The notes: generated by a model not told the origin, from the sequence alone. Counted from the first letter of the stretch, positions 11,130-23,345 are shown. The stretch is DNA of 64,000 nucleotides from Impatiens glandulifera (GCF_907164915.1 NC_061868.1:28081819-28145818); one strand, 5' to 3'. A program made the numbers and translations.

Positions 11130-11400
11130 CCTAAGCGCAGCCCGATCCTTTCTTTCCTTTCTTCTCTTCGATCTCCTAATCGCGGCCCGATCTTCGATCT
11201 CCTAACCGATCTTTCTTCTCTTCGATCTCCTCTCGCTTCAATCGACGGCTCCGATCCTCATCTTCAACCGACGACTCCGATATTCCAGATCCTATTTCCG
11301 ACATCTTCAAGCGGCTGTGACCCAAGAAGAAGAAGAAGCACATCGCTCTCCGAAGCTCGCTGATCTCCAAAGCTCGCGCCGTTTCCGATTTCCTATCCAG
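11130..11400 (+). other. Probable 5' leader exon of the CACTA transposase gene
   Basis: A stretch much richer in G+C than its surroundings, with CTTCGATCTCCT repeats, ends in CCAG followed by GTAAGT at about 11400, a strong donor. It has no long plus-strand ORF. The following 11401-12197 is AT-rich and would be the intron before the transposase coding start. This is inference from position and the splice motif. Confidence 0.45.
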
Positions 11401-11963
11401 GTAAGTTTCTATATAACCATTTGATATATGAGTTTCTATATATGAGTTTCTGATTAAATTAGTTATGTCTTTATCTAACTAGATTAATAAGAATGGATAG
11501 GTTATGTTCATACAATCAGATTATTAAAAATGATTTCAAACATTTTATCTGAAATCTGAATGCCATATTCTTGAAGAGGTATAAGTAAACTGATTTATTA
11601 GGGTCTATCTAATACATGGATTGGTTGAAATATAGACATTTGATTTCTTTGGTGAATTTGAAGATTTGAAATATAAACTAGAATTTGAAAACAATTCCCC
11701 TTTCATTTGATAATCCAGATTAGTATGTGAACTGTTTCTTCTGAGAAATCATTCAATGTCTTGATGAGAATAACATAACATTTATAAGACATGAATAGAG
11801 TTGTAAGTAACTGGTTTGTTCAATCCTAAAGGATCCATGTATACAAATTACCAACTCATGCTCAACTCATTACATGTAGGATTATATTTATTGATAATAA
11901 TGTGAATTGTCATGTGTTAGTTGATGTCAATTAGTTGTTGTTTGTTTATAGAATTCATTGTTG

Positions 11964-11964
<1 letters not shown>

Positions 11965-12043
<79 letters not shown>
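11965..12043. repeat. (TA)n microsatellite
   Basis: An uninterrupted TA run of about 79 bp within the presumed CACTA intron. Confidence 0.98.
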
Positions 12044-12046
<3 letters not shown>

Positions 12047-12263
12047 GGCAATTATGTTAGACAATTGCATTATGAAATGTTAGACAAGTTTAGATAATGT
12101 GAACTGTTAGTTGCTGTCAATTAGTATATATGTTAGGCAAGTTTAGATTATTTATGTTAGACAAGTAATTAGACTATTATACATTTCTGAATAGATTGAT
12201 TTGGACAGCTTGATAAACAAGATTCTAAAACGTGACATATATATACCTAGATTACAATTGAAA

Positions 12264-15200
12264 ATGGAAATTCCAGACAAAAGTTGGATGCTTCTTCGTC
12301 GAGATCATCCACAATATATGAAAGGCGTTGAACAATTCCTAAACTTTTCTCAATACTCTACTGGAAGGGAAAATATTGCTTGTCATTACATTAAATGTGT
12401 AAATAGAAACTATGAGAGTGTTAATATTGTCAAAACACATCTAATTATATACGGTATAAGAATGAACTACGATTTTTGGTGTTTTCACGGTGAAAGAAGT
12501 TCCACAACTGATATTATTGATGATGGCATTGATGATGTTGATGACGAATCAAATAACGAAGACGATGTTAACGAGAATGTCATAGAAGAAGATAATACAG
12601 TTGATGATATTGTTGATAATGATGTTGATGACCAGTATATGGAAGATATTCTCAATGATTTGTATCCCAATATTCAACACTTTAGTTGGAAGATCCGGTT
12701 GACGATGATAAAACATTATACAAATTGTTGGATGATTCAAAACAACCTTTGTATGAAGGTTCTCGGATTTCAAAGGCTTCCACATTATTTAAGTTGCTTC
12801 ATATTAAGAATGTTGGTCAATGGACAAATACATCATTCGACGTATTGGTAAATTTGCTCAAATATGAGATTTACGAGTAAATTCTCATTTACCTAATTCT
12901 AATTATGAGTGTAAAATATTTATTACAGATATCGGTCTAACATATGAAAAGATCGACGTCTGTAATAATAATTGTATGTTGTACCTTAAGCAAGATAATG
13001 ATCTACAACGTTATAAGGTGTGTGGCACCTCGAGATGGAAGATTGTTAAGTCAAGTTGTACAGTTCAGAAAAAACAAAATGGAAAACACATTACAGCTAA
13101 GGTTTTACGTTATTTTCCATTGACACCAAGGCTACAAAGGTTATACATGTCTTCAAAAATGGCTCCACTAATGAGATGGCACAAAGATAGTCGAGTAGAT
13201 GATGTATTCTTAAGGCATCCCACAGATTCTATGACATGGAAGTCGTTTGATGAACACTACACCGATTTCTCTTTAGAGCCCCGAAATGTAAGACTTTGTT
13301 TGGGTAGTGATGGGTTTTAGCCATTTATTAATGGGAAACAATCGTACAACATTTGCCTGGTTGTTCTAATACCTTACAATGTACCACCAACGATATTCAT
13401 GGACTCAAGTAATTTCATGTTATCCATATTGATTCCCGGTCCAAAGAGTCCTAGTGATGCGATTGATATTTTTCTACAACCGTTAATTGAGGAATTGTAG
13501 GCCTTATGGAATACAAGTGCTCAAACTTTTGATGCATCCACTTTAGAGTATTTTAACATGCATGTTGCATTATTATGGACTATTAACGACTTCCCTACAT
13601 ATGCAAATCTATCCGGTTAGAGTACTAAGGGAAAATTTGTGTATCCTTGTTGTAATATTGGTACCGCTTCAATGAGATTGACCAATTATCAGAAAGAGTG
13701 TTATATATGTCATAGGCGTTTCCTTCCCCTAACCACAGATTCTGGAAAGAACGTGAAGCCTTTGACGGTAATACAGAATATCGAATGGCCCCTTCACTAT
13801 TATCAGGTATGGAAGCCTACATGCAAGATGAGAGTTTAAAAGGCGTTGTTTTATGTTCAAAAAAATCGAAAATCCGTCATGATGTGCGAGGAGATAATTG
13901 GAACAAATTATCTATATTCTTTACTCTTATATACTGGAAAAGTCTATTGTTGAGACATAATCTAGATGTCATGCATCTTGTGAAAAATATTTGCGATAGC
14001 ATTGTCAGAACAATGATGGATGTGAAAGAGAAGATGAAAGATGGACTGAAGGCTCGGAAAGATTACAATTAATGGGCATAAAACACTCGTTACATCTCGT
14101 TGAGGTCGATGGACTTCTCCAATGTCCCGCTGTCCCATATGCATTTTCTCTTAGTCAAAAGAAAAAATTCTGTGAATTTTTGAAAAAATTAAAGATGCCA
14201 GAAAAATTATGTTCTAACATTGGGGGATGTGTTGAATTGGATGAAAAGAAGATTCAGGGTTTAAAGAGTCACAATTTTCATATCATATTAGAATATCTTT
14301 TTCCTGTAGCAACACGTGGCTTACTTCTAGAAGATGTCTACGATGCAATTGTGAATCTATCAAACTTTTTCCGGTTATTATGTTGTAATTCGTTGAATAC
14401 ATATTACTTGGACCTACTTCAATTTGATATTGTTATAACGTTGTGCAAGCTTGAAAAAATATTTCCGCCATCTTTTTTCGACATAATGGTTCATTTGCCC
14501 ATACATCTGGCGTTCGAGGCTTTTCTTGGATGACTCATACACTATCGACGGATGTATCTTATTGAGTAGTATATGGGTACATTGAAAATTATCTTAGAAA
14601 TAAAAATTTCCCTAGGGTTCAATTAGTGACAGTTATCTAGTGAATAAAAGTATTAGCTTATGTGCGAGATATTTGGAAGATCAAGATCCTCCGTGTACTT
14701 AAGTGCGAGATTCAACTCTATCTGTATTTATATGTCTGTAAGAGTTATCAAAGGGAATCAGTTACACATATGAACCGGATGATCGAAAGAGAGCTCATTC
14801 ATACATATTAAAGAACTGTCCGGAGGCAGAACCTATTTACAAGTAAATTCTCAAAATATTACTTGTATGTTTATCTTTCAATTTACATGCATGGATTGAA
14901 CGATTATCATACAAATTGATATGAAGTGAGTTCAACCGAGACTAAGATAATCATTTCATACCAATTGATGAATGTAATAGACGTTACGTAGCCTATTTCA
15001 AGACAAGAGTGAGTTATAATAATGTTATATATATAGTTTTATTGTATTACATTAATATAATTAGACTAATCTCATTATCTCTAACTAGGTTTCTCAACTT
15101 GGAGAAAATATTTCAAAGGATCTAGGAATATTAGGAAGTGGTCCTACTTGTTATGCGAAGAGATTTGTGTCGTGTCGAATTAATGGATATAAATTCAATA

Positions 15201-15487
15201 TTGAGAGACACGATGAAAGTTTAACAACTCAAAACAGTGGTGTTGCTGTATTGGGTAACAATGATATCGAAACATTTTCCTACTACGGAGTGTTAACGAA
15301 CATTATAGAAGTCGAATACTTTAGTGGAAGACGAGTAATTCTTTTTAAATGCAAATGGTTTGATGTCCATTCGGGAGATCGGGGAATAAAAATAGACAAA
15401 TATGGTTTTATAAGTGTTAATGTGAACTGCACTTTGAAAAATCAGAATCATGAACCGTATATTTTAGCAAGTCAAGAGAAACAATAA
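12264..15487 (+). pseudogene. CACTA tnp2-type transposase, decayed
   Basis: The likely start is the ATG at 12264, since MEIPDKSWM is where the Transpos_assoc domain begins; HYIKCVNRN and an HGE motif complete that domain to about 12495. An Asp/Asn-rich linker follows. The tnp2 domain runs about 12955-14040: VLRYFPLTPRLQRLYMS, MRWHKDSR, DSMTWKSFDEHY, EPRNVRL, YNVPP, LIPGPKSPSDAIDIFLQPL, CHRRFLP, HNLDVMHLVKNICDSI. A DUF4218-like region (14072-14533) and a DUF4216-like region (15167-15487; YYGVLTNIIEVEYF, LFKCKWFDV) follow. In-frame stops (for example at 13318 and 13498, and TAG for the Trp expected after LSG at about 13618) and frame changes kill it. It would catalyse cut-and-paste transposition. 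Confidence 0.88.
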
Positions 15488-15580
15488 ACCCACGTTATTC
15501 GAACATCTAATTAAGGTTTCATTGTATTTTATTTGAATTTAATTAGTTAAAATTATGTAACATCTTTTTTTTTAACAAAG

Positions 15581-17170
15581 ATGGCACCAAAGCAGAAACA
15601 TAAAGGGGGCATGTTTGTGCATGTCGACGATCTTCATAGGAGAGACAATCTCCAAAGGAGCACCAATCTCCTCGAGGTAGGTGGTTCTAATGACCCAGAT
15701 GACACACCCGACCATGTAGATCCGACGTTACCGGAGGTTGAGATGATGACGACATCATCCTCCCAGCCTGAAGGTATAAGTTATAATCTTTGAATACATA
15801 AAACTTCATTTACTAATATTGTATAATTCTTTTGTAGGTTCTACATCAAAGATAAAGGGTCGGGGCCAAAATAGGAACACGGCCCTCTCGAAGTTGAGCG
15901 CGGGTGAGAAAATAACAATAGAATTCTCGCCAAATGGGAGAGTGTGTTGCGACAACGACACTACATGATCCAGACATATTAGGATCGTGGTTCGGGATCC
16001 GACTGTGATATCACATCGTCTTCTACATTGGTCAGACTTGAACTCCACCGACATAGAGCATCTTTGGAAGTCGATAATGGTAACTGTTAATATCTTATTG
16101 TATTAACTTTCATTCTATAATACATAATAATAATTAATCTCGTGTCTTTATAGAATCATTTTGAGGCAGTGCCGGAACATATTGAGTATTATCGGAAACA
16201 TATAATGGAACATGTTAAGGTGGTTTGGGAGGATAGGTATCGATGTCATATCAACCAGAATCACATTAAAGCTCATAATTGGGATATAGAAGCTATCAAA
16301 GCACAAAAACCAAATGAATATACGGAAGATGATTGAAATTACATCTTTGATCGTCACTTTCTCCGAGACGATTTCTGGGTGAATCTTTAAATTCTAAACT
16401 TTATACATCATTTTTTATAATGTAATTAATTAAGTATTAATTGATGCTTTCAAAAATAGGTAAAAAGTGAGCGGAATTCTCAAAATCGAAAGAATCTTCG
16501 AATGACACATCATGCGGGGAATGTGTCATTCTCATAGGTGGCAGCAAAAATGGTAAATATATTTATTCAAGAGTCATTATAATATTTTAACTATATTTTG
16601 ATAATTAACAATACTAACATTTAATCTTAATAGGAGAGGAGTACGAGTATTGCGCAATCACACATTGAACTTTTTTACGAGATACATAGTAAAAAAGGAA
16701 CAGGTGACGACTCTACTCGTGTGGTGGATCCCCATATACAAGAGAAAATTGTAAATGTATACTTCATATTTCACTTATTTATTGATTTATAATTAATTAA
16801 TCAACTATTGTTTCTTTTTGTAGGATGCGATGTGTCAGACGCTTGAAAGAAATTCTAAAATGTCTAATTATGAGCTGACCGAGAATGTTTTTGGACGACA
16901 AGGGGAGTGAGAAAGAGGTTGAGAAGTTGCGTACCGAATTATAAGAGGAGGCTTTGAAAAGAGAACAATTGGAGACTTTAGTTCTTGAGTTACAAAGAGA
17001 AGCACGTGAAGCTAAAAAAAGCAAAAGAGGCACAAAGAAAAATGCAAATTGAAATTGAAAGACAAGCTCTTGAGTCACAAAGACAAAGGGAAGAATTTCA
17101 GAACCAATTGGCGGCGTTTATGGCGAGATATCTTCCACTTCCACCACCGGATCAATCGAGTATATGATGT
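15581..17170 (+). pseudogene. CACTA second gene, Transposase_24-like (TnpA-type), decayed
   Basis: Begins MAPKQKHKGG at 15581. Exon-like blocks follow, separated by short AT-rich introns: 15838-15966 (FSPNGRVCC), 16155-16380 (HVKVVWEDRYRCHINQNHIK), 16460-16550 (RNSQNRKNLRMTHHAGNVSF), 16633-16750, 16824-16945 and a Glu/Lys/Gln-rich coiled coil to 17167. The Asn/Arg motif with HHAG and the C-terminal coiled coil fit plant Transposase_24 (Ptta/En/Spm) proteins that bind subterminal repeats. Several stops interrupt it (16335, 16537, 16906, 16942). Exon ends are approximate. Confidence 0.65.
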
Positions 17171-17399
17171 TTTTTTTTATATTTTTAAATACTTTGACTA
17201 TGTGTTACTTGGGATTTTGGTTTATTAGATATTGTAATGTTGAATGAATTGAAGATTGAAGTTTATTGGATAATTGTATTTTTGGATTATTGGGATTTTG
17301 GTATATCAAATTCGGTATTTCTAATTTGTGTATGTAGGTCAGAAATTGTTTGGTTTAAAATAGGTAGAATTCGGTTTATAAACATTTTATTTTAAAAAA

Positions 17400-17720
17400 A
17401 AGTATAGTCGAAAGCATTTGAAATGCTTTTGTTAATAAATAAAAGAATTTTCCGAGAGCATTTCAAATGCTTTCATTAATAATAAAAAGTAATTTCCGAG
17501 GGCATTAGAACTACCCTCGCAAATACTCTTTTATTATTTATGAGGACTTTCACTGCCCTTGGTTATACTTTATCTTCGAGGACTTTCATTGCCCTCGTAA
17601 ACGTGCTTTTATTTTCTCCGACAACTATTTCACTGAGACGCGCTGAGGGCGTTTATTTCCCTCAATGAGTTCTTTCACCGAAGGCATGGAGCTTTTCTCT
17701 GAGAGATTCTGCCCTCCATA
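17400..17720 (+). repeat. Right subterminal repeats of CACTA element
   Basis: Repeats of CCGAGAGCATTT, CCGAGGGCATT and GAGGACTTTCA.TGCCCTCG at 40-60 bp spacing, matching the CCGAGAGC motif of the left end. Confidence 0.7.
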
Positions 17721-17824
17721 ATAAATATTTTTTTACTTGTGATGTTTGAGGAGGGTTGTTTTTGCTACATAAGCATTGGCACGAGGTGCTAAATATCTAA
17801 ATGAGATGCACCCCATTAGCATAA

Positions 17825-18307
17825 TTGAACTTGTCCAATCCATTTTTGAGCCTTAGGCAAGGCTTAGAAAGGAGCTTAGACCAAACTAAACATCACCAAC
17901 CAAGAGAACACCAACATCCTCCCACAACATATGCCAACAAGAACATCATTTCTCCCACAACCGATGCCAACAAGAGCATCATTCCTCCGACAACCGATGC
18001 CAACAAGAACATCATTCTTCCCACAACTGATGCCAACAAGAACATCATTCCTCTCACAACCGAAATCAACAAGAACATCATTCCTCTCATAACCAAAGTC
18101 AATAAGAACAAAATTTCTCCTATAAAATTTATTCAAGAAAATTTGAAAAACGGACCTTTGAACATAATCGATGCACTCACCACCGAAACCAACAACAACT
18201 TTCCTCCCATCTCGGTAGTAAAAACCGAAGAACAATGCCTCTCTATTTTACCACCGCCTCTTAAACCTACATTGCCTCGTCTATCATATAATGATGAAAA
18301 AAAATGA
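17825..18307 (+). CDS. Unknown ORF with 11-residue repeats, possibly 5' part of a Ulp1-like transposon protein
   Basis: A 160-codon ORF. After a basic N-terminus it carries about five and a half copies of an 11-residue repeat (DANKNIIPPTT-like), then IKFIQENLKNGPLN and a Pro-rich end. No enzymatic domain is visible. Downstream on the same strand (18610-19390) is a Ulp1-like peptidase remnant, so this may be the variable N-terminal part of one transposon-borne gene; that link is inference. The start codon is not strongly supported, and the opposite-strand ORF at 17876-18235 is a shadow. Confidence 0.35.
   Translation: MNLSNPFLSLRQGLERSLDQTKHHQPREHQHPPTTYANKNIISPTTDANKSIIPPTTDANKNIILPTTDANKNIIPLTTEINKNIIPLITKVNKNKISPIKFIQENLKNGPLNIIDALTTETNNNFPPISVVKTEEQCLSILPPPLKPTLPRLSYNDEKK
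17931..18128 (+). repeat. 33-bp coding minisatellite
   Basis: Units begin at 17931, 17964, 17997, 18030, 18063 and 18096, exactly 33 bp apart. The consensus starts ATGCCAACAAGAACATCATT. The last two units are more diverged. The multiple of three keeps the reading frame. Confidence 0.95.
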
Positions 18308-18609
18308 ACGAATGCCTTGGCCTCTTAAAATGCCCCTAAATTTGAAAACCTCATATTAAAATGACATTTTTATGCATGTCACTATATTGTCAACCAAGCA
18401 GAAGTTAATTGTGAGGTTAGTATTTGATATAGGACGGAAACTATGGTAATGTTTCATCTACATTCTTATTTATACTGAAAAATGTATGTTCTACCTCATT
18501 CTGAAAATGATTTGTTGTCTTATGCTGTGACATATTATTTTATAGTCATAAACTAAGCCACCACCTGACGAGCGCGGACATGCATACCTTGGCTATTCAT
18601 TAGTAGGTA

Positions 18610-19390
18610 GACAGTCTGGTTGTTAATGTTTGGTCGTTTATGTTGAACTTACTTTGTAAAAGAAATTCAAAATATCCACTCAAAAAGATTTACTTCACAA
18701 CCATGACTACTGTAATATGTACTAGCACTATTGTTTATTAATTAGTCTGTATTAGTGTTATAATACAGACTCTGCTGTAAATAGTCTTATGCTCAAGATG
18801 GGATTGATTCGAAAGAAAAATTCGATTCGAGACTCTATTTGGAAACAAAGAATTTCCGAATTTTGAAAGCAGACCTCATGCATGCAGCCCTTGTAAGTAA
18901 ATTTGTCGTTGTGCATAGAGGTGTACATGCTATTACATGAATTCTATTTTCGAAAAATGTGAATCGTTCACAACGACAAATTTACTTACAAGGTCTTCTT
19001 TCGAAATTTGGAAATTCTTTGTTTCCAAATAGAGCCTCGAATCGAATTTTTCTTTTGAGTCAATCCCATCTTGAGCAAAGACTTTTTATAGTAGAGTTTA
19101 TATTATAACACTAATATAGACTAATTGATCAACAATAGTGCTAGTACATCTTACAGTAGTCATAGACCCCCATCTTGGTTCTAAGGTCTCCAAAATGGGA
19201 ATAAAATGTTTAAAATTATCATGGTCGGATACCCAAAATTTGAATGATTACGGGGTTTACTACATAAGACACATGGAGTCCTATGACAGTCACACCAATG
19301 GTTGGAGATGTGGCTTCAACGTATAAAAACCGATGCACAAACAAATAAAGACATTGAGGATGAATTATATTGTGGCTATCATCGAGTCAA
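18610..19390 (+). pseudogene. Ulp1-like (C48) cysteine protease C-terminal fragment, split by a foldback
   Basis: Before the insert, 18610-18700 reads DSLVVNVWSFMLNLLCK, like the VxDVWSxLLN part of plant Ulp1-type domains. After it, 19164-19390 gives VVIDPHLG, WSDTQNLNDYGVYYIRHMES, GWRCGF and, in another frame, LRMNYIVAII. Family members have NDCGVxxMRHME, where the Cys is catalytic. Here it is Tyr (TAC at about 19249), so the protease would be inactive. Such domains are carried by many plant MULEs and CACTAs. It is broken by the foldback and by frame changes. Confidence 0.6.
18703..19163. repeat. 461-bp imperfect foldback (long inverted repeat)
   Basis: The arms 18703-18913 and 18969-19163 are reverse complements with scattered mismatches and one ~15-nt extra piece in the left arm; the loop is about 55 nt. 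Outer ends are ATGACTAC and GTAGTCAT, where homology stops abruptly. This is the shape of a foldback-type MITE. No clear target duplication is seen. It contains no credible ORF and interrupts the Ulp1-like fragment. Confidence 0.9.
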
Positions 19391-19712
19391 ATCTAAACAA
19401 TCGAATGATGAATGTGATGTAGGACTGCATGAACATGCATACAGATTGTCAAATTGAAAATTTTTAAAATATATAGTTGACAAATTGACATTATAAATCG
19501 TATTTCATATTTATATCTCCTTTTATAATCATGTAAAACTACTACTTATTATAAATGGGTCTTCGGGAATTTATATTAATGTGTATATAGTTTTATATTT
19601 ATGTGTTCATGGTTTTATATTTCTATGTTCTTGGTTTTATATTCTTGTGTTCATAGTTTTACATTTCTATATTCATGTTAGAGTTGTAAAAACGTAGAGT
19701 TGTAAACACATA
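19391..19712. other. AT-rich noncoding stretch
   Basis: No ORF or RNA gene is evident. From 19560 there are short imperfect repeats of GTTTTATATTT.TGTGTTC. Confidence 0.6.
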
Positions 19713-20012
19713 GTGAAGAGATGTATGCTTCACTAGTTAGCGCTTCTTTCATTGTACTTGTTGTGAAGAGATGTATGCTTCACTAGTTAGCGCTTATTTT
19801 ATTGTACTTGTAATGAAGATATAAATGTTTCACTACTTAGCGCTTCTTTCATTGTACTTGTAGTGAAGAGATGTATGATTCACTGGTTAACGCTTCTTTT
19901 ATTGTACTTGTAGTGAAGAAATATATGCTTTACTAGTTAGATCTTCTTTCATTGTACTTGTACTGAAGAGATGTATGTTTCACTAGTTAGCCCTTCTTTC
20001 TCCCTATTTAAT
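19713..20012. repeat. 50-bp tandem array with GTGAAG/CTTCAC palindromes (first of four)
   Basis: Six units begin at 19713, 19763, 19813, 19863, 19913 and 19963, exactly 50 bp apart. A typical unit holds GTGAAGAGATGTATGCTTCAC, an inverted pair, then TAGTTAGCGCTT. It probably is subterminal repeat of the MULE that follows. Confidence 0.92.
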
Positions 20013-20734
20013 GGTTAACAGTTTACATGAAGGCATCAATAGGTTTTCATTACTTTGGTCATTGTTTTACATCAATTCACATGCATACATTATATCGTGT
20101 TCATAGTTTTAAATCAAATTTACATGCATATATATTTCATCTTTCAGATGAAACTGGAAGTTGAGAGTTGAAATGACTAAAGAACAATGAATAGAGTATC
20201 GACATCCATCCTCAAACTTTCGTCCCATGGTTGTGGAGTTGAGAATTCAGTAGTTTTTGGCATTGTATTTGAAGGCTAGAACGGTATAACAATTTAAGAG
20301 TTGTTAGTTGAATGAAGAATACCATAATTATTAAGGTACTTAAGCAAGCAATGACACACCAGATTTATGGTTGATTCACTTGTTTTTCTTGTTGATTTTT
20401 ATTTATTTGAATTCTTCTCTAATCCACCTTTCATTCTCTTATCAGACTTTGTTTTCTTCTTAGATTTCATTCCTTTCGCTCGAACAGAGGTACCCTGACT
20501 AGAATCTGGTCCAACTGGTGGTGTTTGAGTCTTTATATCCTCTTGTAACTTTTTATCCACAAACTTAAATTAGATGAGCATAATATCTTTCAAATGCCTA
20601 TACGTGTCATCTCTTTTTACTGCCTTTGTAAATAAATGCATATACAAGTAATACAAATCTCTGTATCTAATATTTTGAAGCTCACTCGGATCAACATTAT
20701 TGTTGTCCACCAGTGGATTTATTACTCCAAAATA

Positions 20735-22495
20735 TCCATTTTTGCCATTCTAGTCCACCTCTTCAATATCATCGTAGGAAGAATCTTCAACATGTCTCTC
20801 GTCGAGAAAATCTTGAGAATATGAGCACACAAAATCCCTCCAAAATCAAATTTACGACAACTACACTTAATAATATCACCATCCTTATGAACTGTAACTG
20901 TATGAGGCTATCTCCTATTGTGATGGGTTACTTTATATTTTGTGTGTGTATCAACATCCTCAAACATTTCTACACTGCAATCATGCAACATAAACCATTG
21001 ATATTCAAAGCACTTAAATACCTCAAGAGTGTAAACCCTGCTTGCATCCTTTAAGATCATAACGGGGTAGGACAAAAATGGTTTTCTAGTAATTGATTCG
21101 AAATCAGCCTTTAACACATCATATCTACATTCGTCGATTAGTCTTTCGGAGTGTTTGAAAAATTTCAAGAACTTGTGTTTGTAGGAAACATACCTTTTCA
21201 ACACACTGTTCATGCTCTCATTTCTTTGTGTTGTAGTCATATCATCACAAAACATATATCGTCCATACGCTAAAGCCCACTTTTGCCTAACGCAAAACAT
21301 ACGCTTCAACCAATTGTTGTCTTCAAGCCCATAGTTTGTCAACATTTGATTCCAGGCTTCAAGAAAATCTCCCTCTTCATCAAAATTATATATACATGAA
21401 GAAAAATCCTTCGAAAAGTCTCTAAAATGATGAAAGACAGAGCTTAAATGTATGGTTGCATTTTGAAAAATGTGCCAAATATAAAGACGATGATTTGTTT
21501 CATGCCATGTAGATTCTAAGGCCTTAGCCATGGCTGCGTCTTGATCTGTAAGAATGGTTTTCGGTTTTTCCCATGCATAGCTGTGGTTAAAGTCTCAAAC
21601 AACCATTCAAAATTCATAGTAGTTTATCGTATAATAGAGCTTTATCAAAAATAATAAATTGTTTGTGATGATTCAAAAATACAAAGAGGGAAATTGGACG
21701 ACCTTACTTATTCTTCTTGTAGGTCGTGTCGAAAGTAACAACGTCTCCGAAGTATGAAAAATCGGATCGCATATTGGAATCACACCAAAAAATATTCATT
21801 ATTAAATTGTCCACATCAAGTTGAAAAGTATTATAAAAACCTGGATCGTCAGATTTCTTTCTCTGCAAATATTCTAATACACCCCTGTATCCCCAAAATT
21901 ATAGTCTCTAGTTCTTTTCGATCGCAAGTAATTTTTGTAATCATAAAGAAGAAAACATAAATTGTCCCTGCGATCGAATTTTTTGGCCATAAGAGCATGT
22001 GATGCCTTTAGAGCGATTCCCACATCAGATGCCATCTCAATTTGTAAGCTTGCAGATGTTGAAATATTCATAAGGCATCTATAGAGGTGAGTTTTCTTTG
22101 AATTTGCAAGAGGATGATAATGTTCACTTATAAAAGTTACCACTTGAAACTTTCAATTTGCTGCCCTTTTATCCTCAATTTTGCATTACAACCTAACCTC
22201 GTTTCAGAAAAGACGCGTTTGACATAAACATCATGTTTTATTTTCCCCTTTGACCTTGTGCACTACAACAAAAAACTCTATCCAGTAATAAATCATCTTT
22301 ATCATCATGTTTTGAACTGTCCCTTATACTAAATCCTATTATTTTAGCGTATGCTAAATAAAATTCATAGGCATCTTCTTTACTCTCAAATTCCCTACCT
22401 AGATGTGGAATAAATTCTACTGAAATGTCCTTCAACAGTTGACTATTTTCATCGAAATTTAATTGATGCCGGCAACTCGCAAATTCGCTGGTCAA
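20735..22495 (-). pseudogene. FAR1/FHY3-type MULE transposase
   Basis: Reading down from 22495: a FAR1-type zinc domain (GREFESKEDAYEFYLAYA, FCCSAQGQ, RLGCNAKL, ISEHYHPL), a MULE core with DVVTFDTTY (about 21740; first catalytic Asp) and TDQDAAMAKALESTWHETNH (about 21550-21490; second Asp), LYIWHIFQNA, and a SWIM zinc finger CSCRKFDFGGILCAH (about 20860-20815) followed by ILKRWTRMAK to the stop near 20735. Order and motifs match transposase-derived FAR1/FHY3/FRS proteins and their MULE ancestors. A stop after FDTTYKKNK and frame changes near 21870 and 21600 break it, while 20908-21531 is fully open. It would cut and paste the surrounding element. Confidence 0.85.
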
Positions 22496-22499
22496 TTAT

Positions 22500-23160
22500 A
22501 GATCATGGAAAAAATAAATATTGATATACACATCATTAAAAATATAAAGATGCTTGTAAAATGAAGGAAATGAAGGTTGAAAACCATGAACAACAAATGC
22601 ATATTATGTTATTATTGAAAAATACAAGTGAATGACTTGTATTGTTACCAACGCAATAGAAATGAAGAGCGCTTCACTTCCCTATAAATAGAAACAACTT
22701 ATAGTATTAAAGAAACAAACATAAAAGTATACCTCAAATCATCATTATCGTTGATGTTGATTCCTTCCTGAAAATTAACAAGAACATAACACTTTTAGTT
22801 AAGTAGTCAAAAAATAAACAAAGCATAACAGAACTTGAAGAAGAAGACACATTTTGAAAAACGTACAATTGTCACCCCCGGAGAATCTTGAAGAAAAAAA
22901 TGGATTACTGTTTACTGCTATGAATCGTAAAATATGAATTTTCTGGCGAAGATAAGTCAAGTTCTGCTTCACCGAAATTTTTGCTAAATATATATAGAGA
23001 GAGAGATATTAAATTGTACGAAGCAGCAGTTAGCATGGCTGCATAGCAGTGATAATGATGAAGATAGTTGAGGTGAGGTGAGTGGTGAGGTGACTTAACA
23101 AAAAATATTTTTATTATAATTAAATTAATAACATAATTAAAAATTAATATTAATGTAAAA
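22500..23160. other. AT-rich noncoding stretch
   Basis: No supported gene. The minus ORF at 22905-23285 has no recognisable domain and runs into the repeat array at 23161, so it is not called. Confidence 0.5.
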
Positions 23161-23345
23161 CGCTTCATAGTGTAGACTACTTCACCAGTGTATATACAAG
23201 TAAAGAGTTTGATAGTGAAGATTGGCTTCACAAGTATTAACAGTTCAAAAACATGTATAGCGTTTAATAGTGAAGATTGCTTCACATTTTATTCACACTA
23301 TAAATACAGCTAAAGAGCTGCATAGTGAAGATTTTTCACATATTA
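23161..23345. repeat. GTGAAG/CTTCAC repeats, second array
   Basis: Imperfect units with ATAGTGAAGATTGGCTTCAC-like palindromes roughly every 55-60 bp. It lies between the MULE transposase and the BRCA1-like fragment. Confidence 0.75.

Larger units (their letters stand above)
10880..17745 (+). mobile_element. CACTA (En/Spm) DNA transposon, decayed
   Basis: Both ends carry subterminal CCGAGAGC/CCGAGGGC repeats (10900-11110 and 17400-17720), and between them lie a tnp2 transposase and a Transposase_24-type second gene, the two-gene layout of plant CACTA elements. The right end, TTTTTTACTTGTGATG at about 17730-17745, read in reverse resembles a mutated CACTACAAG terminus. The left terminus is not sharp; TGCAATAGTTAAAAA near 10888 is the best candidate. 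The 3-bp target duplication could not be settled. Confidence 0.75.

Noticed and set aside
11176..11370. Minus ORF of 64 codons in the GC-richer patch
   Set aside because: The patch looks like a plus-strand leader exon with a GTAAGT donor; the ORF has no domain.
12485..12785. Minus ORFs opposite the CACTA transposase
   Set aside because: Antisense shadows of the Asp/Asn-rich linker.
17876..18235. Minus ORFs across the 33-bp minisatellite
   Set aside because: A repeat of 3n length opens several frames; no independent support.
22905..23285. 126-codon minus ORF
   Set aside because: Hydrophobic, AT-rich, overlaps a repeat array and has no recognisable domain.
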